Source: Colius striatus (taxonomy: Eukaryota; Chordata; Aves; Coliiformes; Coliidae). From it: a DNA stretch of 64,000 bases. Under the pieces are notes generated by a model. The model did no database searches and was not told where the DNA came from. It saw only the letters and a list, made by a program, of their open reading frames with translations. Where the stretch lies: contig NC_084774.1 of NCBI RefSeq assembly GCF_028858725.1, forward strand, positions 5,492,001 to 5,556,000, written 5' to 3'. This document shows, piece after piece, positions 20,854 through 32,540 of the stretch. Positions within the stretch are counted from its first letter, which is position 1; each line of letters opens with the position of its first letter. The position numbers were made by a program, and so were the translations under genes.

Positions 20854-22610
20854 AAAAAGTTAATGTTTTTGCAGGGTGGAGCCAAGGCATTAAGACAAAG
20901 AATTTCTCCCCCTGTTTGATTGCTCATGCTGTAGTGCCTGAGGAGTTTTAAATTTTAAGTAAGACTGGGGGGGAGGAGTGATAAGATAGTGAATCCCCTG
21001 AGGGGGTTGTAGGCTCCTCCGGAAGTTGTAAACCTTGGAGTACCTAATCAATGGGGAATCAAGGGAGGCATAAGGAATAAAAAGCCTCTTTTCTTCCTCT
21101 TCTCTTCGAGTTTGACCCTGTACATAGTTGGTTGTTCAGTAGTTGGAACAGTTTGTGAAGATCGGCACCCCAGGAGAAGGACTCACTTCAGAGAGGTGCA
21201 TGAAGGAGAGTCTCCCATGGGAGGGTGAAGTACTGAGGCCTGAACTATAGGCATGAAAGATGGATTGTCCTTAATGAAAGATGTAGTTTAGGTAGAAGGA
21301 CTCACACTGGAGCAATCTGCTCCTGAACAACTGCACACTTTGGAAGGAACCCATGGTGGAGTCGTCCATGAAGAACTGCAGCTGTGGGAAGGACTCACGT
21401 TGGACAAGATGGTGGAGAACAGTCTCCCACAGAGGAAGCAGCTGCAGACACAATCCGTGACCATCTGACCATAACTCCCATTCACCATCTCCCTTTGCTG
21501 TGGGGAGAAAAGGCAGAGACCCAGGGCGAAGGGAGAGGTGGGGAGAAGGTGTTTTAAGATGTAGTTGTTATTTCTTATTACTTTTCTTTGTTCTGATTAG
21601 CAATAAACTAATTGTCCCCAAGTTCAGGCTGAGTTATCTGAGAGTGTAATTTCTGAATGACCTCCCTGCTTCCACTTCTGCCTTGGAAAGCTCTTTCCCT
21701 GACACTTCATACCAAAGGGTCTCATGTGGTCATTCATGTGGCACAATTACCTCAATGGCCTGCAAATTACAACTTACATTAACACTTATACTACAACACA
21801 GCATTGCTCCCAATCTCAGGGAAGGTACAGCATGGAAGCGCTCTCAGCATGGGCACAGCTGCCTCAGGTGTGTGAGGAATCCACCCCACAGCAACTCCCT
21901 GCAACACTCATGGAGGCTGCAGCAGAGCAGAGACTTGGCAGCCAGGCTCCATGATGCCCTGTGGGGATGAGATGGTCCTCTAGAGCTGATCAGCAGCACA
22001 TTTGGTGCCCTGAGCCAAAAGTCTGCCCTGTCTTGACAGAGTGCCATCCTTTGTGTGAACTTTGGCCATTATGATAACACCAAACACAGCTGCATCCCGA
22101 AGGCCACCCGCCTCCTCCTCCAGTCTGTGCCCTGGATTCTTTGTAAGCTGCACCTTTAAATACTGTGGACACTGAGGGGCAGAAGAAAGGCCACATGTAT
22201 CCACATTTCAAGGTGTCCCTGGGTATCCTGTCAGCCAGCCAAGTTTTACCTTCCTGGCCCTTTTGCTGCGGGAGCTGCCCTCAAGCGTGTGCAGCCAATC
22301 GGTTCATCCCAGGCTACAGAAGCAAGGCTGCAGCCAAGAAAAAGGTTTAGAACCAGCAAAGGGTGACATGCAGAAGCAAACTTCCAGCTCCAGGTTTCAT
22401 ATTCCTTTAGAGAGGTCCCAGGGTATTTTGACAGCCAGCAAAGTTCTACCTTTGTAGTCCTTTTTGAAATTGTGTCCAGAGTGCTGGCTGGTTAGGTTTC
22501 GCTTTACTGACTTCACTGAGGGATGTTTCTGACAGCACTTTTCTCTCTTGCAGTGGTCATTCTTCTCTTTCTTTATATAAACAGAGAGAATGGAAATGAA
22601 CTTCAAGAGC
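20854..22610. repeat. Spacer B (1757 bp) between copies 9 and 10
   Basis: LTR-like part from about 20966, AATAAA at 21076 and 21602. It ends with CTTCAAGAGC just before the TATA at 22611 (others CTTGAAGAGC). Confidence 0.85.
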
Positions 22611-22856
22611 TATAAAAGGGGGCCGCAGGCAGCAAGGGTCCAGGACGCGCTGAGGCAGCGGTGAGTGCACGGGCGGCGGGAGGAGGGGGACAGGAACCGG
22701 AAGGAGGGCTCTGGGGGTGGGCTCTGCTCTGGCACCCAGGGCCTTGAGCCTCCCGGCTGCCTCGGCCCCTCTCCAAGCGGACCCAGCCCCTGGCCCCGCT
22801 GCCAGCTCCCTCCCTCCCACCCCGCTCAACCGCTTCTCTCCCTCTTCCTGCAGGCC

Positions 22857-23792
22857 ATGAGGCTCACAGTCTTCTTTGCCTATGTTGCGCTACTTCTCAC
22901 CAGAGCACAGCCGGTCACCGATGGCCTAGACGAGGCCACACTCGAGCACATGAGGGAGCGTGAGGATCAGCTGAAAGTGGAGATGATTCAGCTAGCAGAG
23001 CAGCTGGCCAGGAGGCACGAGACACACCAAACCCCCTGTGGCTTTGCCTGTGGAGTCCTGCTCTTTGCTGACTGGCACCAGTGGCAATTCTGGGCTGCTG
23101 CTACAGTCCCGGAACTGCTCCTGTACTTGTGGCTCTATTGGCGGCCCAAGAGAAGGAGCCCTGAAGCAGATGGAAGCAGGGAAGAGGAGAGCTCCAGCAG
23201 GGATGCACTCCAGGTGGATGGAAGCAAGGGAGAGGAGAGTTCCTGCAATGACACGCTCCAGCCAGCCAGCAGCAGGGAACAGGACACTTTCTGCAGTGAT
23301 ATTCTCCAGCCACTCTTCAGGAGCAAAGAGGAGACTTTGTGCAGTGACACGCTCCAGCCAGGCAGCAGCAAAGAGGAGACTTTGTGCAGTGACACGCTCC
23401 AGCCACCCTTCAGCAGGGAACAGCAGAGGTCCTGCAGTGACATGCTCCAGCCACCCTTCAGCAGGGAAGAGGAGAGGTCCTGCAGTGACATGCTCCAGCC
23501 ACCCTTCAGCAGGGAAGAGGAGAGGTCCTGCAGTGACATGCTCCAGTCACCCTTCAACAGGGAAGAGGAGAGGTCCTCTGGGGACATGCTCCAGCCAGGC
23601 AGCAGCTGCAACAGGAGAGCTGCAGTGCCACGCTCCAGGCAGCCAGCGGCACCAAGGAGATGTCCTGCAGTGGCACGCTCCAGGCTGCCAAAAGCAGTAA
23701 AGAAGAGCCGTTCTGCAGCGGCACAATCCAGCCAGGCAGAAGCAGGGCTGATGGGAGCTCTTGAAGCGCCACGCCCCAGGTGGCGAATCTAG
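22857..23792 (+). CDS. Copy 10: ITPRIP-like repeat-tail protein, 311 aa
   Basis: It has a type B promoter (TATA 22611). The length and the 15-residue unit are as in copy 2, but residues 32 and 47 are Met and Ala as in the A-promoter copies. One repeat has EQDTFC for EQETFC. The first part of the exon therefore looks A-derived and the repeat region B-derived. Confidence 0.72.
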   Translation: MRLTVFFAYVALLLTRAQPVTDGLDEATLEHMREREDQLKVEMIQLAEQLARRHETHQTPCGFACGVLLFADWHQWQFWAAATVPELLLYLWLYWRPKRRSPEADGSREEESSSRDALQVDGSKGEESSCNDTLQPASSREQDTFCSDILQPLFRSKEETLCSDTLQPGSSKEETLCSDTLQPPFSREQQRSCSDMLQPPFSREEERSCSDMLQPPFSREEERSCSDMLQSPFNREEERSSGDMLQPGSSCNRRAAVPRSRQPAAPRRCPAVARSRLPKAVKKSRSAAAQSSQAEAGLMGALEAPRPRWRI

Positions 23793-24391
23793 AAATAGTT
23801 AATGTTTTTGCAGGGTGCAGCCAAGGCATTAAGACAAAGAATTTCTCCCCCTGTTTGATTGCTCATGCTGTAGTGCCTGAGGAGTTTTAAATTTTAAGTA
23901 AGACAAAACTCCCTCCTGGGCTCTCCAGTTCCAGTCCAGAGACTGGCAATATCGAAGTTCAGCCACTACAGGATTTTTAATGCAAATAAAGCAGACTCCA
24001 AATTGACAGAAAAACACCCCAGAAAGTTGGGTCTTCTTTCCTCCCCACTCACAGAGCACTGCTTGTTCCTAAGCCCCAGGACAGCCAAGCCAGGCTGGTA
24101 ACATCCACACCAGGATGAGCAGCATTTTCCAATCAAAAGCTAATTGTCTTTCTACTCCTTAACTATGCAAGGCCTTGCTCATTCTCTGTCTCTCAGTCGT
24201 TCTTAAGAAACACTCTGCAATGCAGGATACCCAGCACTACCTGGATTTACAGCATCAGTGCAGTTCAGGGACAGTTCCCAAGCATGTGCCAGGCTCACAC
24301 ACAAGTCATTCTGCTGAGCCCGTGGGGGCCGAGGTTGCCCGGTGACCATGAGGCCTCTGTGACATCGGCGGCCATGTCAGCGTGGGGCAGC
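23793..24391. repeat. Spacer A (599 bp) between copies 10 and 11
   Basis: Standard spacer A with AATAAA at 23985-23990 and a type A promoter ending at TATA 24392. No other feature. Confidence 0.85.
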
Positions 24392-24637
24392 TATAAAAGG
24401 GGGCCGCGGGCAGCAAGGGTCCAGGACGCGCTGAGGCAGCGGTGAGTGCACGGGCGGCGGGAGGAGGGGGACAGGCACCGGAAGGAGGGCCCTGGGGGTG
24501 GGCTCTGCTCTGGCACCCAGGGCCTTGAGCCTCCCGGCTGCCTCGGCCCCTCTCCAAGCGGACCCAGCCCCTGGCCCCGCTGCCAGCTCCCTCCCTCCCA
24601 CCCCGCTCAACCGCTTCTCTCCCTCTTCCTGCAGGCC

Positions 24638-25720
24638 ATGAGGCTCACAGTCTTGTTTGCCTATGTTGCGCTACTTCTCACCAGAGCACAGCCGGTCACC
24701 GATGGCCTAGACGAGGCCACACTCGAGCACATGAGGGAGCGTGAGGATCAGCTGAAAGTGGAGATGATTCAGCTAGCAGAGCAGCTGGCCAGGAGGCACG
24801 AGACACACCAAACCCCCTGTGGCTTTGCCTGTGGAGTCCTGCTCTTTACTGACTGGCACCAGTGGCAATTCTGGGCTGCTACTACAGTCCTGGAATTGCT
24901 CCTGTACTTGTGGCTCTATTGGCGGCCCAAGAGAAGGAGCCCTGAAGCAGATGGAAGCAGGGAAGAGGAGAGCTCCAGCAGGGATGCACTCCAGGCGGAT
25001 GGAAGCAAGGGAGAGGAGAGTTCCTGCAGTGACACGTTCCAGCCAGCCAGCAGCAGGGAACAGGAGACTTTCTGCAGAGATATTTTCCAGCCACTCTTCA
25101 GGAGCAAAGAGGAGACTATGTGCAGTGACACGCTCCAGCCACCCTTCAGCAGGGAAGAGGACAGGTCCTGCAGTGACATGCTCCAGCCACCATTCAGCAG
25201 GGAAGAGGAGACTTTGTGCAGTGACACGCTCCAGCCAGCCAGCAGCAGGGAAGAAGAGACTTTCTGCAGAGATATTTTCCAGCCACTCTTCAGGAGCAAA
25301 GTGGAGACTTCCTGCAGTGACACGCTCCAGCCACCCTTCAGCAAGGAAGAGGAGACTTTGTGCAGTGACACGCTCCAGCCAGCCAGCAGCAGGGAAGAGG
25401 AGAGGTCCTGCAGTGACATGCTCCAGCCACCCTTCAGCAGGGAAGAGGAGAAGTCCTGCAGTGACATGCTCCAGCCACCCTTCAGCAGGGAAGAGGAGAG
25501 GTCCTCTGGGGACATGCTCCAGCCAGGCAGCAGCTGCAACAGGAGAGCTGCAGTGCCACGCTCCAGGCAGCCAGCGGCACCAAGGAGATGTCCTGCAGTG
25601 GCACGCTCCAGGCTGCCAAAAGCAGTAAAGAAGAGCCGTTCTGCAGCGGCACAATCCAGCCAGGCAGAAGCAGGGCTGATGGGAGCTCTTGAAGCGCCAC
25701 GCCCCAGGTGGCGAATCTAG
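24638..25720 (+). CDS. Copy 11: ITPRIP-like repeat-tail protein, 360 aa
   Basis: It has a type A promoter (TATA 24392) but a 193-bp intron. It has Leu6 and a private Glu for Gln254 in a late repeat unit, making that unit identical to its neighbours. The frame is open throughout. Confidence 0.75.
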   Translation: MRLTVLFAYVALLLTRAQPVTDGLDEATLEHMREREDQLKVEMIQLAEQLARRHETHQTPCGFACGVLLFTDWHQWQFWAATTVLELLLYLWLYWRPKRRSPEADGSREEESSSRDALQADGSKGEESSCSDTFQPASSREQETFCRDIFQPLFRSKEETMCSDTLQPPFSREEDRSCSDMLQPPFSREEETLCSDTLQPASSREEETFCRDIFQPLFRSKVETSCSDTLQPPFSKEEETLCSDTLQPASSREEERSCSDMLQPPFSREEEKSCSDMLQPPFSREEERSSGDMLQPGSSCNRRAAVPRSRQPAAPRRCPAVARSRLPKAVKKSRSAAAQSSQAEAGLMGALEAPRPRWRI

Positions 25721-27477
25721 AAAAAGTTAATGTTTTTGCAGGGTGGAGCCAAGGCATTAAGACAAAGAATTTCTCCCCCTGTTTGATTGCTCATGCTGTA
25801 GTGCCTGAGGAGTTTTAAATTTTAAGTAAGACTGGGGGGGAGGAGTGATAAGATAGTGAATCCCCTGAGGGGGTTGTAGGCTCCTCCGGAAGTTGTAAAC
25901 CTTGGAGTACCTAATCAATGGGGAATCAAGGGAGGCATAAGGAATAAAAAGCCTCTTTTCTTCCTCTTCTCTTCGAGTTTGACCCTGTACATAGTTGGTT
26001 GTTCAGTAGTTGGAACAGTTTGTGAAGATCGGCACCCCAGGAGAAGGACTCACTTCAGAGAGGTGCATGAAGGAGAGTCTCCCATGGGAGGGTGAAGTAC
26101 TGAGGCCTGAACTATAGGCATGAAAGATGGATTGTCCTTAATGAAAGATGTAGTTTAGGTAGAAGGACTCACACTGGAGCAATCTGCTCCTGAACAACTG
26201 CACACTTTGGAAGGAACCCATGGTGGAGTTGTCCATGAAGAACTGCAGCTGTGGGAAGGACTCACGTTGGACAAGATGGTGGAGAACAGTCTCCCACAGA
26301 GGAAGCAGCTGCAGACACAATCCGTGACCATCTGACCATAACTCCCATTCACCATCTCCCTTTGCTGTGGGGAGAAAAGGCAGAGACCCAGGGCGAAGGG
26401 AGAGGTGGGGAGAAGGTGTTTTAAGATGTCGTTGTTATTTCTTATTACTTTTCTTTGTTCTGATTAGCAATAAACTAATTGTCCCCAAGTTCAGGCTGAG
26501 TTATCTGAGAGTGTAATTTCTGAATGACCTCCCTGCTTCCACTTCTGCCTTGGAAAGCTCTTTCCCTGACACTTCATACCAAAGGGTCTCATGTGGTCAT
26601 TCATGTGGCACAATTACCTCAATGGCCTGCAAATTACAACTTACATTAACACTTATACAACAACACAGCATTGCTCCCAATCTCAGGGAAGGTACAGCAT
26701 GGAAGCGCTCTCAGCATGGGCACAGCTGCCTCAGGTGTGTGAGGAATCCACCCCACAGCAACTCCCTGCAACACTCATGGAGGCTGCAGCAGAGCAGAGA
26801 CTTGGCAGCCAGGCTCCATGATGCCCTGTGGGGATGAGATGGTCCTCTAGAGCTGATCAGCAGCACATTTGGTGCCCTGAGCCAAAAGTCTGCCCTGTCT
26901 TGACAGAGTGCCATCCTTTGTGTGAACTTTGGCCATTATGATAACACCAAACACAGCTGCATCCCGAAGGCCACCCGCCTCCTCCTCCAGTCTGTGCCCT
27001 GGATTCTTTGTAAGCTGCACCTTTAAATACTGTGGACACTGAGGGGCAGAAGAAAGGCCACATGTATCCACATTTCAAGGTGTCCCTGGGTATCCTGTCA
27101 GCCAGCCAAGTTTTACCTTCCTGGCCCTTTTGCTGCGGGAGCTGCCCTCAAGCGTGTGCAGCCAATCGGTTCATCCCAGGCTACAGAAGCAAGGCTGCAG
27201 CCAAGAAAAAGGTTTAGAACCAGCAAAGGGTGACATGCAGAAGCAAACTTCCAGCCCCAGGTTTCATATTCCTTTAGAGAGGTCCCAGGGTATTTTGACA
27301 GCCAGCAAAGTTCTACCTTTGTAGTCCTTTTTGAAATTGTGTCCAGAGTGCTGGCTGGTTAGGTTTCGCTTTACTGACTTCACTGAGGGATGTTTCTGAC
27401 AGCACTTTTCTCTCTTGCAGTGGTCATTCTTCTCTTTCTTTATATAAACAGAGAGAATGGAAATGAACTTGAAGAGC
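25721..27477. repeat. Spacer B (1757 bp) between copies 11 and 12
   Basis: LTR-like part from about 25833, AATAAA at 25943 and 26469. Its GATGTCGTTG variant (about 26425) is shared with the two long spacers, and the CAGCCCCAGG variant (about 27252) with the spacers ahead of copies 2, 13 and 16. Confidence 0.85.
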
Positions 27478-27723
27478 TATAAAAGGGGGCCGCGGGCAGC
27501 AAGGGTCCAGGACGCGCTGAGGCAGCGGTGAGTGCACGGGCGGCGGGAGGAGGGGGACAGGCACCGGAAGGAGGGCCCTGGGGGTGGGCTCTGCTCTGGC
27601 ACCCAGGGCCTTGAGCCTCCCGGCTGCCTCGGCCCCTCTCCAAGCGGACCCAGCCCCTGGCCCCGCTGCCAGCTCCCTCCCTCCCACCCCGCTCAACCGC
27701 TTCTCTCCCTCTTCCTGCAGGCC

Positions 27724-28806
27724 ATGAGGCTCACAGTCTTCTTTGCCTATGTTGCGCTACTTCTCACCAGAGCACAGCCGGTCACCGATGGCCTAGACGA
27801 GGCCACACTCGAGCACATGAGGGAGCGTGAGGATCAGCTGAAAGTGGAGATGATTCAGCTAGCAGAGCAGCTGGCCAGGAGGCACGAGACACACCAAACC
27901 CCCTGTGGCTTTGCCTGTGGAGTCCTGCTCTTTACTGACTGGCACCAGTGGCAATTCTGGGCTGCTACTACAGTCCTGGAATTGCTCCTGTACTTGTGGC
28001 TCTATTGGCGGCCCAAGAGAAGGAGCCCTGAAGCAGATGGAAGCAGGGAAGAGGAGAGCTCCAGCAGGGATGCACTCCAGGCGGATGGAAGCAAGGGAGA
28101 GGAGAGTTCCTGCAGTGACACGTTCCAGCCAGCCAGCAGCAGGGAACAGGAGACTTTCTGCAGAGATATTTTCCAGCCACTCTTCAGGAGCAAAGAGGAG
28201 ACTATGTGCAGTGACACGCTCCAGCCACCCTTCAGCAGGGAAGAGGACAGGTCCTGCAGTGACATGCTCCAGCCACCATTCAGCAGGGAAGAGGAGACTT
28301 TGTGCAGTGACACGCTCCAGCCAGCCAGCAGCAGGGAAGAAGAGACTTTCTGCAGAGATATTTTCCAGCCACTCTTCAGGAGCAAAGTGGAGACTTCCTG
28401 CAGTGACACGCTCCAGCCACCCTTCAGCAAGGAAGAGGAGACTTTGTGCAGTGACACGCTCCAGCCAGCCAGCAGCAGGGAACAGGAGAGGTCCTGCAGT
28501 GACATGCTCCAGCCACCCTTCAGCAGGGAAGAGGAGAAGTCCTGCAGTGACATGCTCCAGCCACCCTTCAGCAGGGAAGAGGAGAGGTCCTCTGGGGACA
28601 TGCTCCAGCCAGGCAGCAGCTGCAACAGGAGAGCTGCAGTGCCACGCTCCAGGCAGCCAGCGGCACCAAGGAGATGTCCTGCAGTGGCACGCTCCAGGCT
28701 GCCAAAAGCAGTAAAGAAGAGCCGTTCTGCAGCGGCACAATCCAGCCAGGCAGAAGCAGGGCTGATGGGAGCTCTTGAAGCGCCACGCCCCAGGTGGCGA
28801 ATCTAG
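27724..28806 (+). CDS. Copy 12: ITPRIP-like protein, 360 aa, B promoter with A-type body
   Basis: TATA at 27478 with type B upstream sequence, yet the coding exon is the full 360-residue A version (no difference from copy 1 noticed) with the A-type 3' flank (GAAAAAGTTAATG). It is followed by a B spacer, so two B-promoter genes stand in a row and the A/B alternation breaks. The simplest reading is recombination between an A and a B repeat within intron or exon. Confidence 0.75.
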   Translation: MRLTVFFAYVALLLTRAQPVTDGLDEATLEHMREREDQLKVEMIQLAEQLARRHETHQTPCGFACGVLLFTDWHQWQFWAATTVLELLLYLWLYWRPKRRSPEADGSREEESSSRDALQADGSKGEESSCSDTFQPASSREQETFCRDIFQPLFRSKEETMCSDTLQPPFSREEDRSCSDMLQPPFSREEETLCSDTLQPASSREEETFCRDIFQPLFRSKVETSCSDTLQPPFSKEEETLCSDTLQPASSREQERSCSDMLQPPFSREEEKSCSDMLQPPFSREEERSSGDMLQPGSSCNRRAAVPRSRQPAAPRRCPAVARSRLPKAVKKSRSAAAQSSQAEAGLMGALEAPRPRWRI

Positions 28807-30562
28807 AAAAAGTTAATGTTTTTGCAGGGTGGAGCCAAGGCATTAAGACAAAGAATTTCTCCCCCTGTTTGATTGCTCATGCTGTAGTGCCTGAGGAGTT
28901 TTAAATTTTAAGTAAGACTGGGGGGGAGGAGTGATAAGATAGTGAATCCCCTGAGGGGGTTGTAGGCTCCTCCGGAAGTTGTAAACCTTGGAGTACCTAA
29001 TCAATGGGGAATCAAGGGAGGCATAAGGAATAAAAAGCCTCTTTTCTTCCTCTTCTCTTCGAGTTTGACCCTGTACATAGTTGGTTGTTCAGTAGTTGGA
29101 ACAGTTTGTGAAGATCTGCACCCCAGGAGAAGGACTCACTTCAGAGAGGTGCATGAAGGAGAGTCTCCCATGGGAGGGTGAAGTACTGAGGCCTGAACTA
29201 TAGGCATGAAAGATGGATTGTCCTTAATGAAAGATGTAGTTTAGGTAGAAGGACTCACACTGGAGCAATCTGCTCCTGAACAACTGCACACTTTGGAAGG
29301 AACCCATGGTGGAGTCGTCCATGAAGAACTGCAGCTGTGGGAAGGACTCACGTTGGACAAGATGGTGGAGAACAGTCTCCCACAGAGGAAGCAGCTGCAG
29401 ACACAATCCGTGACCATCTGACCATAACTCCCATTCACCATCTCCCTTTGCTGTGGGGAGAAAAGGCAGAGACCCAGGGCGAAGGGAGAGGTGGGGAGAA
29501 GGTGTTTTAAGATGTAGTTGTTATTTCTTATTACTTTTCTTTGTTCTGATTAGCAATAACTAATTGTCCCCAAGTTCAGGCTGAGTTATCTGAGAGTGTA
29601 ATTTCTGAATGACCTCCCTGCTTCCACTTCTGCCTTGGAAAGCTCTTTCCCTGACACTTCATACCAAAGGGTCTCATGTGGTCATTCATGTGGCACAATT
29701 ACCTCAATGGCCTGCAAATTACAACTTACATTAACACTTATACTACAACACAGCATTGCTCCCAATCTCAGGGAAGGTACAGCATGGAAGCGCTCTCAGC
29801 ATGGGCACAGCTGCCTCAGGTGTGTGAGGAATCCACCCCACAGCAACTCCCTGCAACACTCATGGAGGCTGCAGCAGAGCAGAGACTTGGCAGCCAGGCT
29901 CCATGATGCCCTGTGGGGATGAGATGGTCCTCTAGAGCTGATCAGCAGCACATTTGGTGCCCTGAGCCAAAAGTCTGCCCTGTCTTGACAGAGTGCCATC
30001 CTTTGTGTGAACTTTGGCCATTATGATAACACCAAACACAGCTGCATCCCGAAGGCCACCCGCCTCCTCCTCCAGTCTGTGCCCTGGATTCTTTGTAAGC
30101 TGCACCTTTAAATACTGTGGACACTGAGGGGCAGAAGAAAGGCCACATGTATCCACATTTCAAGGTGTCCCTGGGTATCCTGTCAGCCAGCCAAGTTTTA
30201 CCTTCCTGGCCCTTTTGCTGCGGGAGCTGCCCTCAAGCGTGTGCAGCCAATCGGTTCATCCCAGGCTACAGAAGCAAGGCTGCAGCCAAGAAAAAGGTTT
30301 AGAACCAGCAAAGGGTGACATGCAGAAGCAAACTTCCAGCCCCAGGTTTCATATTCCTTTAGAGAGGTCCCAGGGTATTTTGACAGCCAGCAAAGTTCTA
30401 CCTTTGTAGTCCTTTTTGAAATTGTGTCCAGAGTGCTGGCTGGTTAGGTTTCGCTTTACTGACTTCACTGAGGGATGTTTCTGACAGCACTTTTCTCTCT
30501 TGCAGTGGTCATTCTTCTCTTTCTTTATATAAACAGAGAGAATGGAAATGAACTTGAAGAGC
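28807..30562. repeat. Spacer B (1756 bp) between copies 12 and 13
   Basis: The only B spacer of different length. One A is lost at about 29555, turning the second AATAAA into AATAAC; the first AATAAA (29029) is intact. It also has GATCTGCACC for GATCGGCACC (about 29116). Confidence 0.85.
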
Positions 30563-30808
30563 TATAAAAGGGGGCCGCGGGCAGCAAGGGTCCAGGACGC
30601 GCTGAGGCAGCGGTGAGTGCACGGGCGGCGGGAGGAGGGGGACAGGCACCGGAAGGAGGGCCCTGGGGGTGGGCTCTGCTCTGGCACCCAGGGCCTTGAG
30701 CCTCCCGGCTGCCTCGGCCCCTCTCCAAGCGGACCCAGCCCCTGGCCCCGCTGCCAGCTCCCTCCCTCCCACCCCGCTCAACCGCTTCTCTCCCTCTTCC
30801 TGCAGGCC

Positions 30809-31696
30809 ATGAGGCTCACAGTCTTCTTTGCCTATGTTGCGCTACTTCTCACCAGAGCACAGCCGGTCACCGATGGCCTAGACGAGGCCACACTCGAGCA
30901 CGTGAGGGAGCGTGAGGATCAGCTGAAAGTGGAGATGATTCAGCTAACAGAGCAGCTGGCCAGGAGGCACGAGACACACCAAACCCCCTGTGGCTTTGCC
31001 TGTGGAGTCCTGCTCTTTGCTGACTGGCACCAGTGGCAATTCTGGGCTGCTGCTACAGTCCCGGAACTGCTCCTGTACTTGTGGCTCTATTGGCGGCCCA
31101 AGAGAAGGAGCCCTGAAGCAGATGGAAGCAGGGAAGAGGAGAGCTCCAGCAGGGATGCACTCCAGGTGGATGGAAGCAAGGGAGAGGAGAGTTCCTGCAA
31201 TGACACGCTCCAGCCAGCCAGCAGCAGGGAACAGGAGACTTTCTGCAGTGATATTCTCCAGCCACTCTTCAGGAGCAAAGAGGAGACTTTGTGCAGTGAC
31301 ACGCTCCAGCCAGGCAGCAGCAAAGAGGAGACTTTGTGCAGTGACACGCTCCAGCCACCCTTCAGCAGGGAACAGCAGAGGTCCTGCAGTGACATGCTCC
31401 AGCCACCCTTCAGCAGGGAAGAGGAGAGGTCCTGCAGTGACATGCTCCAGTCACCCTTCAACAGGGAAGAGGAGAGGTCCTCTGGGGACATGCTCCAGCC
31501 AGGCAGCAGCTGCAACAGGAGAGCTGCAGTGCCACGCTCCAGGCAGCCAGCGGCACCAAGGAGATGTCCTGCAGTGGCACGCTCCAGGCTGCCAAAAGCA
31601 GTAAAGAAGAGCCGTTCTGCAGCGGCACAATCCAGCCAGGCAGAAGCAGGGCTGATGGGAGCTCTTGAAGCGCCACGCCCCAGGTGGCGAATCTAG
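30809..31696 (+). CDS. Copy 13: ITPRIP-like repeat-tail protein, 295 aa
   Basis: It has a type B promoter (TATA 30563). It matches copy 2 (Val32, Thr47, 15-residue unit) but has exactly one 16-residue unit fewer, so it is a clean single-unit contraction. A type A spacer follows. Confidence 0.72.
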   Translation: MRLTVFFAYVALLLTRAQPVTDGLDEATLEHVREREDQLKVEMIQLTEQLARRHETHQTPCGFACGVLLFADWHQWQFWAAATVPELLLYLWLYWRPKRRSPEADGSREEESSSRDALQVDGSKGEESSCNDTLQPASSREQETFCSDILQPLFRSKEETLCSDTLQPGSSKEETLCSDTLQPPFSREQQRSCSDMLQPPFSREEERSCSDMLQSPFNREEERSSGDMLQPGSSCNRRAAVPRSRQPAAPRRCPAVARSRLPKAVKKSRSAAAQSSQAEAGLMGALEAPRPRWRI

Positions 31697-32295
31697 AAAT
31701 AGTTAATGTTTTTGCAGGGTGCAGCCAAGGCATTAAGACAAAGAATTTCTCCCCCTGTTTGATTGCTCATGCTGTAGTGCCTGAGGAGTTTTAAATTTTA
31801 AGTAAGACAAAACTCCCTCCTGGGCTCTCCAGTTCCAGTCCAGAGACTGGCAATATCGAAGTTCAGCCACTACAGGATTTTTAATGCAAATAAAGCAGAC
31901 TCCAAATTGACAGAAAAACACCCCAGAAAGTTGGGTCTTCTTTCCTCCCCACTCACAGAGCACTGCTTGTTCCTAAGCCCCAGGACAGCCAAGCCAGGCT
32001 GGTAACATCCACACCAGGATGAGCAGCATTTTCCAATCAAAAGCTAATTGTCTTTCTACTCCTTAACTATGCAAGGCCTTGCTCATTCTCTGTCTCTCAG
32101 TCGTTCTTAAGAAACACTCTGCAATGCAGGATACCCAGCACTACCTGGATTTACAGCATCAGTGCAGTTCAGGGACAGTTCCCAAGCATGTGCCAGGCTC
32201 ACACACAAGTCATTCTGCTGAGCCCGTGGGGGCCGAGGTTGCCCGGTGACCATGAGGCCTCTGTGACATCGGCGGCCATGTCAGCGTGGGGCAGC
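31697..32295. repeat. Spacer A (599 bp) between copies 13 and 14
   Basis: Standard spacer A with AATAAA at 31889-31894. It is the last A spacer in the window. Confidence 0.85.
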
Positions 32296-32540
32296 TATAA
32301 AAGGGGGCCGCGGGCAGCAAGGGTCCAGGACGCGCTGAGGCAGCGGTGAGTGCACGGGCGGCGGGAGGAGGGGACAGGCACCGGAAGGAGGGCCCTGGGG
32401 GTGGGCTCTGCTCTGGCACCCAGGGCCTTGAGCCTCCCGGCTGCCTCGGCCCCTCTCCAAGCGGACCCAGCCCCTGGCCCCGCTGCCAGCTCCCTCCCTC
32501 CCACCCCGCTCAACCGCTTCTCTCCCTCTTCCTGCAGGCC

